Positions 33,784-41,160 of a stretch of 64,000 nt of DNA are shown in pieces. Position numbers and translations under genes: made by a program. Below the pieces are notes generated by a model. It ran no database searches. It was given only the letters and a program-made list of their open reading frames with translations, and was not told where the DNA came from. The stretch spans positions 8,910,501 to 8,974,500 of the forward strand of contig NZ_CP100604.1 of assembly GCF_031202265.1 (NCBI RefSeq), given 5' to 3'. Origin of the DNA: Bradyrhizobium sp. Ash2021. Lineage in GTDB: Bacteria; Pseudomonadota; Alphaproteobacteria; Rhizobiales; Xanthobacteraceae. How positions within the stretch are numbered: the stretch's first letter is position 1; each line of letters starts with the position of its first letter.

Positions 33784-34787
33784 GGCAGCTCCAGCAGCTT
33801 GCTGAAGAAAACCTCTAGCGGCACGGCATGTGGGAGAGAACGTGTGACCTTTGGCTTCGGAGGGCAACGCTAACCAACCCCGCTGTCCACCGCCGACGGA
33901 ATTGAAGGGTTGGGCCAGCACCTGGATGACCCACGACGGATCCTATGAAAACGTTTGGAGGCGAAACACCAGCTTTCGGCCGTAGCTCAAATGGTGGGTT
34001 TTGGTCCAGGAAAGTCGAAAATCCTTTATCTTTCAATGGGAGTTGACTGACTCCCTCTCCGCCATATCTGATTGAAATCATAAGTGAATTTCAGTCTTCG
34101 GTAGTTGGCCTCCGGAGCGGACCTTTAGGCTGGCAGGCAGCGTAATCCGTTCTGAAATTCGGTCGAGTGCCGAATTCAATCGCGCTTTTCTTTTGTATCT
34201 GCACCCTTCATGCCAACGAGATATCGCGCCCAGACCTATTGGTACAGGTCGACTACGTGCGTGTCGTAGATTTGGATATTGGGGCGAGCAAATCGGACAA
34301 CCTGCGCGGTCAGCGTGGTCAGCATTTCGCTCGGGCAGAACTCGAGCATGCAACGGTGGGCTCATGTAGGAATGGCTATGGAAGACATTGAGTCTGCTGG
34401 CCGTCCGGCAGCGGATCGCTAAACAACAACACCAAGGTCGGGGGTTAAGGTTGTTTCCCCGTTACCCGGCGCGACGATTTGCTACGCCGATCTACGCTCT
34501 CGTGCGATCCAGCATCTCGCTAGCTGTCCTCAAATCCGTGCCCATCGCGCGATGTTTCTCCGAGGCCATGCGGGAGCGATCCTTCGGCACCATCGAAGCC
34601 GCCCTCGATCGCCCGTCACGTCACTGCGCCGACAGGTCGACGATATCGGCGACTCGCAGTTCACGCCTCAGTTGTTTCGGAAACGAATGGGTGAGTGATA
34701 AGTCCCCGCTCAGGTTCGGCCTTGCCTTTAATGCCCACTTGCGGTGAGTCCCGATCACGAAATTTGTAATCACGACGCCGTGACCAT
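33784..34787. other. about 1 kb without a supportable gene
   Basis: Short frames lack protein character. At 34038-34064 there is a GGGAG-8-base-CTCCC stem followed by TCTCCGCCA, like the T arm and acceptor 3-prime strand of a serine tRNA, but with an 8-base loop lacking TTCRANY. It is at best a decayed tRNA end. The last 80 bases lead into the bufA promoter. Confidence 0.35.
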
Positions 34788-34813
34788 GTAACTTTGATCC
34801 TCAGCGACGCGGA
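34788..34813 (+). promoter_or_regulatory. candidate ECF (SigF-type) promoter of the buf operon
   Basis: GTAACT at 34788, 16 bases, then CGGA at 34810, ending 54 bases before the bufA ATG. The same arrangement, GTAACC-N16-CGGA, lies before nrsF. A GTAAC-type -35 with a CG-rich -10 is the kind of element expected for ECF sigma factors. Confidence 0.6.
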
Positions 34814-34867
34814 CTTCTCCATGTGCACCGGGATAGCCGCTGCACTCACATTTTATTGGAGAACTTC

Positions 34868-35173
34868 ATGTCAGTCAGAACTAAAGTTACGACAGCGCTG
34901 CTCGCGAGCGCCGTCACGACCGCACTCGCCTCGGCCTCATTCGCCGCTCCCTTGACGAAGGCTGAGATGGACGCCGCGACTGCAGCCCACAAGGAAAAGT
35001 GCTTCGGCGTCGCGCTCAAGGGACAGAACGATTGCGCGGCTGGACCGGGGACCACTTGCCAGGGGACCTCGACGATGGATTTTCAGGGCAATTCCTGGAA
35101 GTTCGTCCAGCACGGGACCTGCGCTTCCATTCAAGTACCTGGCGGCAAGACCGGCTCGCTGACTGCCCTGTAA
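34868..35173 (+). CDS. bufA: bufferin precursor peptide (BufA1, DUF2282)
   Basis: 101 residues. A Sec signal peptide (cleavage near ASFA-APL, residue 26) precedes a mature part of about 75 residues with four cysteines: Cys45 (EKCFG), Cys56 (NDCAAGPG), Cys64 (TTCQGTST) and Cys85 (HGTCASI). This is the DUF2282 signature. In bufferins the maturase modifies the inner cysteines into thio-oxazole-type heterocycles that bind copper, and the peptide is exported to the periplasm as a copper sponge; family knowledge, not tested here. The long signal peptide is unusual for RiPPs and typical for bufferins. GGAGA precedes the ATG at 34868. First gene of bufABCD. Confidence 0.9.
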   Translation: MSVRTKVTTALLASAVTTALASASFAAPLTKAEMDAATAAHKEKCFGVALKGQNDCAAGPGTTCQGTSTMDFQGNSWKFVQHGTCASIQVPGGKTGSLTAL

Positions 35174-35207
35174 TTCGACAACGATCTGATGGAAAGCGGG
35201 GCAGCCG

Positions 35208-36134
35208 ATGAATGCGATGATGAAATTTGCGGACCGGCAAGGATCCGCTGTGCTCCGCTTTCCAGCTCACTCCATCGTGGGTTTGGCGGGCACCAGCTTC
35301 AAGCCCGAACATCTCAGCGAAATTCTCGCCGAGCGACCACGGCATGGCTTCTTTGAGGTTCATGCTGAAAATTACATGGGATCGGGCGGGCCACCTCACC
35401 ACGCACTCGAAAATATCCGACGCGATTATCCGGTTTCGCTGCACGGCGTCTGCATGTCGGTCGGCGGCCCCCAGCCGATCGACTTAGCCCATCTCGGACG
35501 GCTCGCCTCACTGGTCGAACGCTATGAGCCGGCGCTTGTCTCAGAACATCTGGCGTGGTCGACTCACGGCACAACCTATTTCAACGACCTTCTACCGCTT
35601 CCCTACACGGTGACGACGCTTGCGCGGGTCGCCGACCACCTCGATCAGGTTCAGGAGACGATTGGCCGGCCCATTCTGCTGGAAAATCCATCCACTTACG
35701 TGTTGTTTCGCGAATCCACGATGAGCGAGACCGATTTCATTCGCGAATTGACCAGACGGTCAGGCTGCGGGCTGCTGCTCGATATCAACAACGTCTTCGT
35801 GTCCGCCACTAACCAAGGCTTCTCGGCGCTCGACTACCTCGCCGATTTTCCGCTCGATCGGGTCGGGGAAATTCACCTCGCGGGGCATGCCGAACAGACC
35901 GACGACGACGGCGAACGTCTTCTGATCGACAGCCATGACGGCCCCGTTGCCGATGCGGTGTGGACGCTGTTCGACATCGTCGCCGGCCGGTGCGGGCCGA
36001 TTCCGACTCTGGTGGAGTGGGACAGCAAGATTCCCGATTGGTCCGTGCTCAAAGCTGAAGCCATCGCGGCGCAAGCGATTTTGGATCGTCACGCACAGGC
36101 CTTCGCGGGCGGAGCGACCTGTGCTGCCCGCTGA
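35208..36134 (+). CDS. bufB: MNIO maturase of the bufferin (DUF692 multinuclear non-heme iron oxygenase)
   Basis: 308 residues, TIM-barrel DUF692. Likely iron ligands and catalytic residues sit in FEVHAENY (His52, Glu54), SLHGVCMS (His79), SEHLAW (His114), LENPSTY (Glu159), LLDINNVFVS (Asp192, Asn194), EIHLAGH (His223, His227), DSHDGPV (Asp241, His243) and LVEWDS (Glu270). All expected positions are present. It oxidises cysteine side chains in the precursor encoded 34 bases upstream. It overlaps bufC by 14 bases, fitting the obligate maturase-partner complex. Confidence 0.92.
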   Translation: MNAMMKFADRQGSAVLRFPAHSIVGLAGTSFKPEHLSEILAERPRHGFFEVHAENYMGSGGPPHHALENIRRDYPVSLHGVCMSVGGPQPIDLAHLGRLASLVERYEPALVSEHLAWSTHGTTYFNDLLPLPYTVTTLARVADHLDQVQETIGRPILLENPSTYVLFRESTMSETDFIRELTRRSGCGLLLDINNVFVSATNQGFSALDYLADFPLDRVGEIHLAGHAEQTDDDGERLLIDSHDGPVADAVWTLFDIVAGRCGPIPTLVEWDSKIPDWSVLKAEAIAAQAILDRHAQAFAGGATCAAR

Positions 36135-36927
36135 TCCCTCGCAAAGCAGCGGAGCGAGGCCAGACTATGGAGCGCTGTTCTCCGCAGGCTTGCTCGATCC
36201 GAAACAGGCCACGCCCGACGGCGTGGCTGGCCCCAACGGGAAGACGGCAGCTAAACGCTACAACATTTACCGCAATAACGTCACGGTCAGCCTGATCGAG
36301 GCGTTGGGCTCGATCTATCCAGCTGTCCAACGCATCACGGGCGCGGAGTTCTTTCGAGCCATGGCGCGGTTCTACGTGCGTGCCAACCCGCCATGCTCCC
36401 CGTTGCTGTTCGAATATGGCAGCGATTTCCCCGATTTCGTCGCACGATACCAGTATGCGCAATCGTTGCCCTGGTTGACGGACGTGGCCCGGATCGAGCG
36501 AGCATGGCTGGACTGTTATCATGCGGCCGACGCCGAAACTCTGAGCGCAGCGGTCCTGGGATCCGTCCCGGCTGCCAGGCTGGCGGACCTGATGTTCGTG
36601 CCACACCCGGCCGTTCGGCTCGTGTGTTCGCGTTTTTGTGCAGTTTCGATTTTCTCAGCCTATCGCGACGAGGGGCGACCGGAGCCAGACCACGCTGCCG
36701 ATGCTGAGGATGCGCTGATCACCCGACCCGGCCTGGACGTCGCGGTCCGGCACCTTCCCGCGGGCGCATCGACTTTCCTCGCCCGGTTGATCGAAGGAGC
36801 CCCGCTTGGCGTCGCTGTGTCAGCTGCGCTGGAGGTGACCCCAAGCTTCGACCTCCCCGCCAATCTTGCCGGCATGATTGATGCCGGTGTTTTCACGACA
36901 ATCAAGGATGGAGATCCACGATGGTGA
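36121..36927 (+). CDS. bufC: bufferin maturation partner (DUF2063 domain)
   Basis: 268 residues from a GTG at 36121 with GGAG eight bases upstream; no ATG start fits. The N-terminal about 95 residues are the DUF2063 'putative DNA-binding' domain (KRYNIYRNNVTVSLIEALGSIYPAVQRITGAEFFRAMARFYVRANPP), which in MNIO systems is a recruitment module for the precursor leader. The rest is a second helical-beta domain. The gene starts inside bufB and ends inside bufD, so the three are translationally linked. Confidence 0.88.
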   Translation: MLPADPSQSSGARPDYGALFSAGLLDPKQATPDGVAGPNGKTAAKRYNIYRNNVTVSLIEALGSIYPAVQRITGAEFFRAMARFYVRANPPCSPLLFEYGSDFPDFVARYQYAQSLPWLTDVARIERAWLDCYHAADAETLSAAVLGSVPAARLADLMFVPHPAVRLVCSRFCAVSIFSAYRDEGRPEPDHAADAEDALITRPGLDVAVRHLPAGASTFLARLIEGAPLGVAVSAALEVTPSFDLPANLAGMIDAGVFTTIKDGDPRW

Positions 36928-37427
36928 TGACCGATCAACCGGCGAACGGAAGCCTTCGCCAAAATGTTGTGGCGCTGGTGGATTGGGCGATCGAGATCGT
37001 CCGATTGATCGCGCATCCGGATATCGTCCAACTCGTCACGCGAGTAGCCTTGGCCGTCCCGTTCTGGAAATCCGGTATCCTGAAATGGACCGGTTTTCTC
37101 CAGCTCAGCGACACCGCGGTGACGCTATTCACCGACGAATTCATGCTCCATCTGCCTGGCGGACCTTATCCCTTTCCGGCGCCGACCGTTTTTGCGTTCC
37201 TGTCCGGATCGGGCGAGATCATGTTTCCGATCCTGCTTGTCCTCGGGCTGGCGACGCGTTTCGCGGCACTAGGCCTTCTATTCATGACGATCATCGTGGA
37301 ATTGACCGTGCCCGACGGCTGGCCAATCCACATCACCTGGGCCGCGATGGCGCTTGGCATCATGGCCTGGGGACCCGGACGCGCCTCGATCGACCATGCG
37401 ATCGGTCGTGGATTGGAAAAGCTGTGA
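36921..37427 (+). CDS. bufD: DoxX-family membrane protein of the buf operon
   Basis: 168 residues with four transmembrane helices. VALAVPFWKSGILKW is the DoxX start motif; a PFPAPTVFAFLSGSGEIMFPILLVLGLATRFAALGLL core follows. DoxX proteins accompany many bufferin operons, probably handling redox or membrane steps; the exact role is unknown. Its ATG overlaps the bufC stop. Confidence 0.88.
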   Translation: MVMTDQPANGSLRQNVVALVDWAIEIVRLIAHPDIVQLVTRVALAVPFWKSGILKWTGFLQLSDTAVTLFTDEFMLHLPGGPYPFPAPTVFAFLSGSGEIMFPILLVLGLATRFAALGLLFMTIIVELTVPDGWPIHITWAAMALGIMAWGPGRASIDHAIGRGLEKL

Positions 37428-37433
37428 GCAGGC

Positions 37434-37787
37434 ATGTTCATTCGAGCTGCCTGCTTACGTCCTTACCAGGAGGGTTCGCATCAGAGCGCTGATTTCGGCA
37501 AGATGCATTTCGACGCCGAAATGCCCAAGGTCGAAGAATTGCATCTCGGCCTTGACAGATCGCGTCTGTACGCTTCGGCGCCCTATGGGACATTGTCACG
37601 CCGCAAGCAGTGGCGGTTGCCGCTCTCGGAAATAACGTTGGAAGTCGGGGCAGTGGGCCCACATTCGTTCGATAACTCAGGATCAGATCGAGCATGTCGC
37701 GCGCGCCCGGCTTGCCCACGCAAATTGGTCAAACGTTTAGCCACCGAGGAGCTCGGCCGGCACTGTGCTGGTATTGCATGCGTATAG
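37434..37787 (+). CDS. possible small gene after bufD
   Basis: 117 codons starting 7 bases after the bufD stop. The middle part (FDAEMPKVEELHLGLDRSRLYASAPYGTLSRRKQWRLPLSEITLEVG) has codon use like real genes here, but the C-terminus degenerates into Cys/Arg-rich sequence and there is no family match I know. It may be a decayed fifth gene of the buf operon or chance. The remaining bases up to 37920 hold nothing recognisable. Confidence 0.3.
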   Translation: MFIRAACLRPYQEGSHQSADFGKMHFDAEMPKVEELHLGLDRSRLYASAPYGTLSRRKQWRLPLSEITLEVGAVGPHSFDNSGSDRACRARPACPRKLVKRLATEELGRHCAGIACV

Positions 37788-37920
37788 CCTCACCGGTGAG
37801 TGCAGCCCGAAAAGGCGTCCCATGTCGCGTTGCACGGATTGCGCCAATAGGCTTGGAACAGACTCCAGATATCGCTCGGCCCGTCCGACTGAAATTTCGG
37901 CTCACTTGCCGCGGAATTCT

Positions 37921-37946
37921 GTAACCTTTCATTGCGGGTGCGCGGA
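37921..37946 (+). promoter_or_regulatory. candidate ECF promoter before nrsF
   Basis: GTAACC at 37921, 16 bases, CGGA at 37943, about 65 bases before the nrsF start. Same hexamer, spacer and tetramer as the element before bufA (34788-34813). Confidence 0.6.
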
Positions 37947-38010
37947 TTATCGAAGAAACCGTCACTTCCTCCACATTCGTTGCGGATCGCCAACTTGAAA
38001 GTCTATCAAT

Positions 38011-38649
38011 TTGAAGAGTCCGGAACTGATCCGCGCGCTTGCGAATGACCTTACTCCGGTTCGTCCTGGGAAGACACGCAACGATCTGCTCGTGGGCCTG
38101 GGCCTTGGCGCCGTGGTTTCGATTGTGCTTGTACTGGTGATCTATGGCGTGCAGCCTGACCTGCTCAGCATCGCCCGCGGTGGCCCCATGGCGATGAAGG
38201 TGTGCTACGCGCTCTTGCTTACAGCGATCGCTGGATCCATGCTCATGCCGATGCTGCGTCCAGGAGACCGGGTTCTCGACCGCCGGAAACTCTTCGCTAC
38301 TCTGATGGTTCTCCTGGGAGGGCTCGCTTTGTGGCAGACGACGACATCAGACACCGACACCGTTTCGCTATGGTTGGGCTTGACCTGGCAGCGGTGCTCG
38401 CTGCGTATCGCGGGCCTGTCGGTGCCTGTCTTTGCCGGCGCATGCTGGGCGATCCGCCGACAGGCGCCGCTGCGCCTGCGAGCGACGGGTGCCTTGGCCG
38501 GATTGGTATCGGGCGGCATCGCCGCAACCGTGTACACGCTCGCATGCGAAGAGGGCGGAGCCGGCTTTGTTCTGGTCTGGTATACACTTGGAATCGCAAT
38601 CAGCACCGCGTTCGGCGCCATCACCGGCCCATATTTGCTGCGCTGGTAG
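38011..38649 (+). CDS. nrsF: NrsF-family anti-sigma factor (DUF1109)
   Basis: 212 residues. A short cytoplasmic N-terminus (ELIRALANDLTPVRP) is followed by six transmembrane helices, the NrsF/DUF1109 layout. LTPVRP before helix 1 is the family signature and the probable sigma-binding segment. Cysteines lie at 65, 129, 145 and 179. Family members keep two membrane-facing cysteines that respond to metals or oxidants; 129 and 179 are the best candidates. The only in-frame start after an upstream stop is a TTG at 38011 with no clear Shine-Dalgarno. It converges on the sigma factor gene with 24 bases between them. Confidence 0.88.
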   Translation: MKSPELIRALANDLTPVRPGKTRNDLLVGLGLGAVVSIVLVLVIYGVQPDLLSIARGGPMAMKVCYALLLTAIAGSMLMPMLRPGDRVLDRRKLFATLMVLLGGLALWQTTTSDTDTVSLWLGLTWQRCSLRIAGLSVPVFAGACWAIRRQAPLRLRATGALAGLVSGGIAATVYTLACEEGGAGFVLVWYTLGIAISTAFGAITGPYLLRW

Positions 38650-38673
38650 CGATGCTGCCCGCATAAATGTTCA

Positions 38674-39276
38674 TCAGATAACCTCCGCGGCGGCGATTTC
38701 GCAAAGCCGGCTAAGGCCGCGATGGATGTTCACCTTCACCAGCGAGGTCGACTGACCCGTGCGTTCGGACGCTTCTTCGATGCTTAACCCCTCGAGTTTC
38801 ACCAGCCTAATCACTTCCGACTCGGAGGGCCTCAATTGGCTCAAAAGCTCGCGAAGCAAGAGCGCGCAGACGATCGCGGGGCCATGATCGTCGATCGCGA
38901 TGTCCTCGGACATGCCCTCGGCAGAGGGGGCTGCGGGGTCACGTTCCAGCGCACGCAGCCGGTCGATCCATTTGTACCGTGCGATGCCGGCGAGCCATGC
39001 CTTGAAGGGGCGGCCGGGTTCGTAGGTGTGGCGGCGGACGTGAAGCGTGAGCAGCGTGTCCTGTGCAGCATCCTCCACCATCGAGGGCGGCAGGCGGCGC
39101 GCGTAATAGCGGCGCAGCCAACCATCGACTTCGGTCAAAAGACGTGTGTAGGCTCCGCCGTTCCCACGCTGGGCCGCGGCCATCAGATCGCCCCAGCAGT
39201 CGTCGGCCGCGGCGGGCAAGGCCGTTTCTTCACGGGGAGGTTTCCTGACGACGGCGAGCATGGAAGCGGTCTCCAT
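38674..39276 (-). CDS. sigF: SigF-type ECF sigma factor
   Basis: 200 residues. Sigma-2 domain: AYTRLLTEVDGWLRRYYARRLPPSMVEDAAQDTLLTLHVRRHTY, then AWLAGIARYKWIDRLRALER. Sigma-4 domain: LRPSESEVIRLVKLEGLSIEEASERTGQSTSLVKVNIHRGLSRL. This is the ECF group partnered with DUF1109/NrsF anti-sigma factors. It should recognise the GTAAC-N16-CGGA elements before bufA and nrsF. Another ATG at 39258 has a better ribosome binding site (GGAG). In Caulobacter sigF and nrsF are co-directional; here they face each other, so sigma and anti-sigma come from separate transcripts. Confidence 0.88.
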   Translation of the reverse strand: METASMLAVVRKPPREETALPAAADDCWGDLMAAAQRGNGGAYTRLLTEVDGWLRRYYARRLPPSMVEDAAQDTLLTLHVRRHTYEPGRPFKAWLAGIARYKWIDRLRALERDPAAPSAEGMSEDIAIDDHGPAIVCALLLRELLSQLRPSESEVIRLVKLEGLSIEEASERTGQSTSLVKVNIHRGLSRLCEIAAAEVI

Positions 39277-39491
39277 CAAAGGCGATCGCCTCGCCCTTTT
39301 CCGATGCCAAACTCGCTCAGACGGGAATATAAGTGAACGTCACCTGCGTTTATGTGTTCGATGCGCGGCGGCTATGCCGGACAGCGCATCACTCAACCGG
39401 TTGTGATCGAAGGAAAGGTCTCAAACGGTCGGCTACTTCGTACTGGGCCACGACACGTGCAATTTCGGCCGCCCCGTGGCATAAACCGCCC

Positions 39492-40370
39492 ATGGAGATG
39501 CATCAGGTTCGATATTTTCTGGCCATGGCGCGATGCCTGAATTTCACCCGCGCGGCGGAAGAATGCAACGTCACGCAGCCGTCGCTCACCCGCGCAATCC
39601 AGAAGCTCGAAGAGGAGTTCCATGGCCCCCTGTTCCGCCGGGAGCGATCGCGAACCCATCTGACCGACCTCGGCCGTCAGATGCTGCCGCACCTCGAGCG
39701 TACTTATGAAGCCGCGCAGGCCGCAACGGTTCTGGCGCGCGAGATCGGCAAGGCACAGGTAACACCGCTGACCCTCGGGATTGCGGCGACGATCGAGAAT
39801 GACGCTCTAGACGCCGTGCTGGAGGAAATCGGCGCCGACCTCCCGGGATTCGAACTCACTTTGCAAAGTGGCTCGTCCGAAGAGATGATCGAACTCGGCC
39901 TGAACGGCGCGCTCGATCTTTTCATTGTCGAAGTGCCCGAGGACGCGCCGGACAGATTCGAAGCCTGGTCGCTGTTCGATCATGTCTATCACGTGGTCAC
40001 GAGGGCCGAGCATCCGCTGGCGGCCCGAGACGCGGTCACGCTCGACGACATACGCGACGAAATCTGGATCGAATGTCGCGGCGACGGAGCCCGGGCTCTG
40101 CGCGATGCCGCCAAAACGGCCGGGTTTGAACCGGCATTCCGGCATCGCGCGGACAGCGCAGTCCATCTTCGCAGGCTTGTGTTGGCCGGGCTTGGCAGCG
40201 CCTTTTTGCCTCCGCCACGCGATCGCACACGGCTTGCGGTGCTCCCTCTCTCGGGAGTGGAGGCTTCCCGCAGTGTTGTGCTCGCGGCGATTGCCGGTCG
40301 GCGCCGGTCCGTTGCGGCCGATGCCTTCGTACGCGCGTCGCGCGCCCGCGCCTGGAATGGTCACTATTAG
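39492..40370 (+). CDS. LysR-family transcriptional regulator
   Basis: 292 residues. Winged helix MHQVRYFLAMARCLNFTRAAEECNVTQPSLTRAIQKLEEEFHGPLFRRE. The effector domain has TLGIAATIENDALDAVL and a C-terminal RLVLAGLGSAFLP. This resembles the HdfR/OxyR-like subgroup. It converges on the peroxiredoxin gene with a 4-base overlap and does not share a promoter with an obvious target; the upstream sigF gene is divergent, 215 bases away. Confidence 0.88.
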   Translation: MEMHQVRYFLAMARCLNFTRAAEECNVTQPSLTRAIQKLEEEFHGPLFRRERSRTHLTDLGRQMLPHLERTYEAAQAATVLAREIGKAQVTPLTLGIAATIENDALDAVLEEIGADLPGFELTLQSGSSEEMIELGLNGALDLFIVEVPEDAPDRFEAWSLFDHVYHVVTRAEHPLAARDAVTLDDIRDEIWIECRGDGARALRDAAKTAGFEPAFRHRADSAVHLRRLVLAGLGSAFLPPPRDRTRLAVLPLSGVEASRSVVLAAIAGRRRSVAADAFVRASRARAWNGHY

Positions 40371-41014
40371 CGCGTCAATGAGGCGACGATACCGACGACA
40401 TGTTGAGGCTCCGCGCGGAGCCTGAAATCGGGATCGGCAAACGCATATTCGATGATGCCGTCCGTTCGGACGACGAAAGTTGCCGGCACAGGAAGCAGTC
40501 CGGCCGCGCCTCCGTAAAGCTCGTTCAAATCTATCCCGATCTCACGATAGTCGGCGATCAAATTTGGTCCGACATGGAACGCCAAACCTAATTCCAGTGC
40601 TAAGCCATGATCGACGTCGCAGAGTGTTACCGCGTCCGGCCCGACAATGTCGCCGAGCGCTTGGCTCCGGCCACCGAGTTCTGCCGTGACGATAGCGAGT
40701 TTGCTGCCGGCTGCCTTGAGCCCGGGTAGAGCTGCGTGCCAACTTTCCAACTCGCTGACACAATAAGGACACCAGCTGCCGCGGTTGAAACTGAGCACAA
40801 GCGGGCCGCCGGCCAAAAGCCTGTCTAGCGTGCAATGGCGCCCGCGATAATCAGGCAGCGCGATTTCGGGAAAGCGATCACCCACCCGAGGCGCGTGCGC
40901 GCCGATCTCCAGCGCGCGGAGCCGTGCGACGAATTCGTCATACCGCTCGCGCCACCTGGGCGAGGCGCCGCGGAGGTAATCGAGCTTCTCGGAAAGCGAG
41001 GGCCTCTTCATCAT
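40367..41014 (-). CDS. peroxiredoxin-like AhpC/TSA thioredoxin-fold protein
   Basis: 215 residues. An N-terminal helical extension is followed by a thioredoxin fold with the active site NRGSWCPYC, a CxxC instead of the single peroxidatic Cys of AhpC, as in the AhpC/TSA 'peroxiredoxin-like' group often linked to alkylhydroperoxide or thiol reduction. PATFVVRTDGIIEYAFADPDFRLRAEP closes the fold. Cytoplasmic. Two adjacent ATGs (41014, 41011) could start it. Confidence 0.85.
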   Translation of the reverse strand: MMKRPSLSEKLDYLRGASPRWRERYDEFVARLRALEIGAHAPRVGDRFPEIALPDYRGRHCTLDRLLAGGPLVLSFNRGSWCPYCVSELESWHAALPGLKAAGSKLAIVTAELGGRSQALGDIVGPDAVTLCDVDHGLALELGLAFHVGPNLIADYREIGIDLNELYGGAAGLLPVPATFVVRTDGIIEYAFADPDFRLRAEPQHVVGIVASLTR

Positions 41015-41160
41015 GCATCCATTTTGACCGAGCGCAGCGCCGGACAGAAGGCATCACTCGGCATGAAGTTCATGCCTCCCACGTATCCATCGACCTGTAA
41101 CCAAACGCCCGAATGAGCCGGAGTAGGATTGAGCATCCAAGTTCGCGAAAGGACCCGATC

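Noticed and set aside
37921..37954. Alternative reading of the nrsF promoter as GTAACC ... CGAA
   Set aside because: CGAA lies 24 bases after GTAACC, too far for a promoter spacer; the CGGA at 16 bases matches the bufA element.
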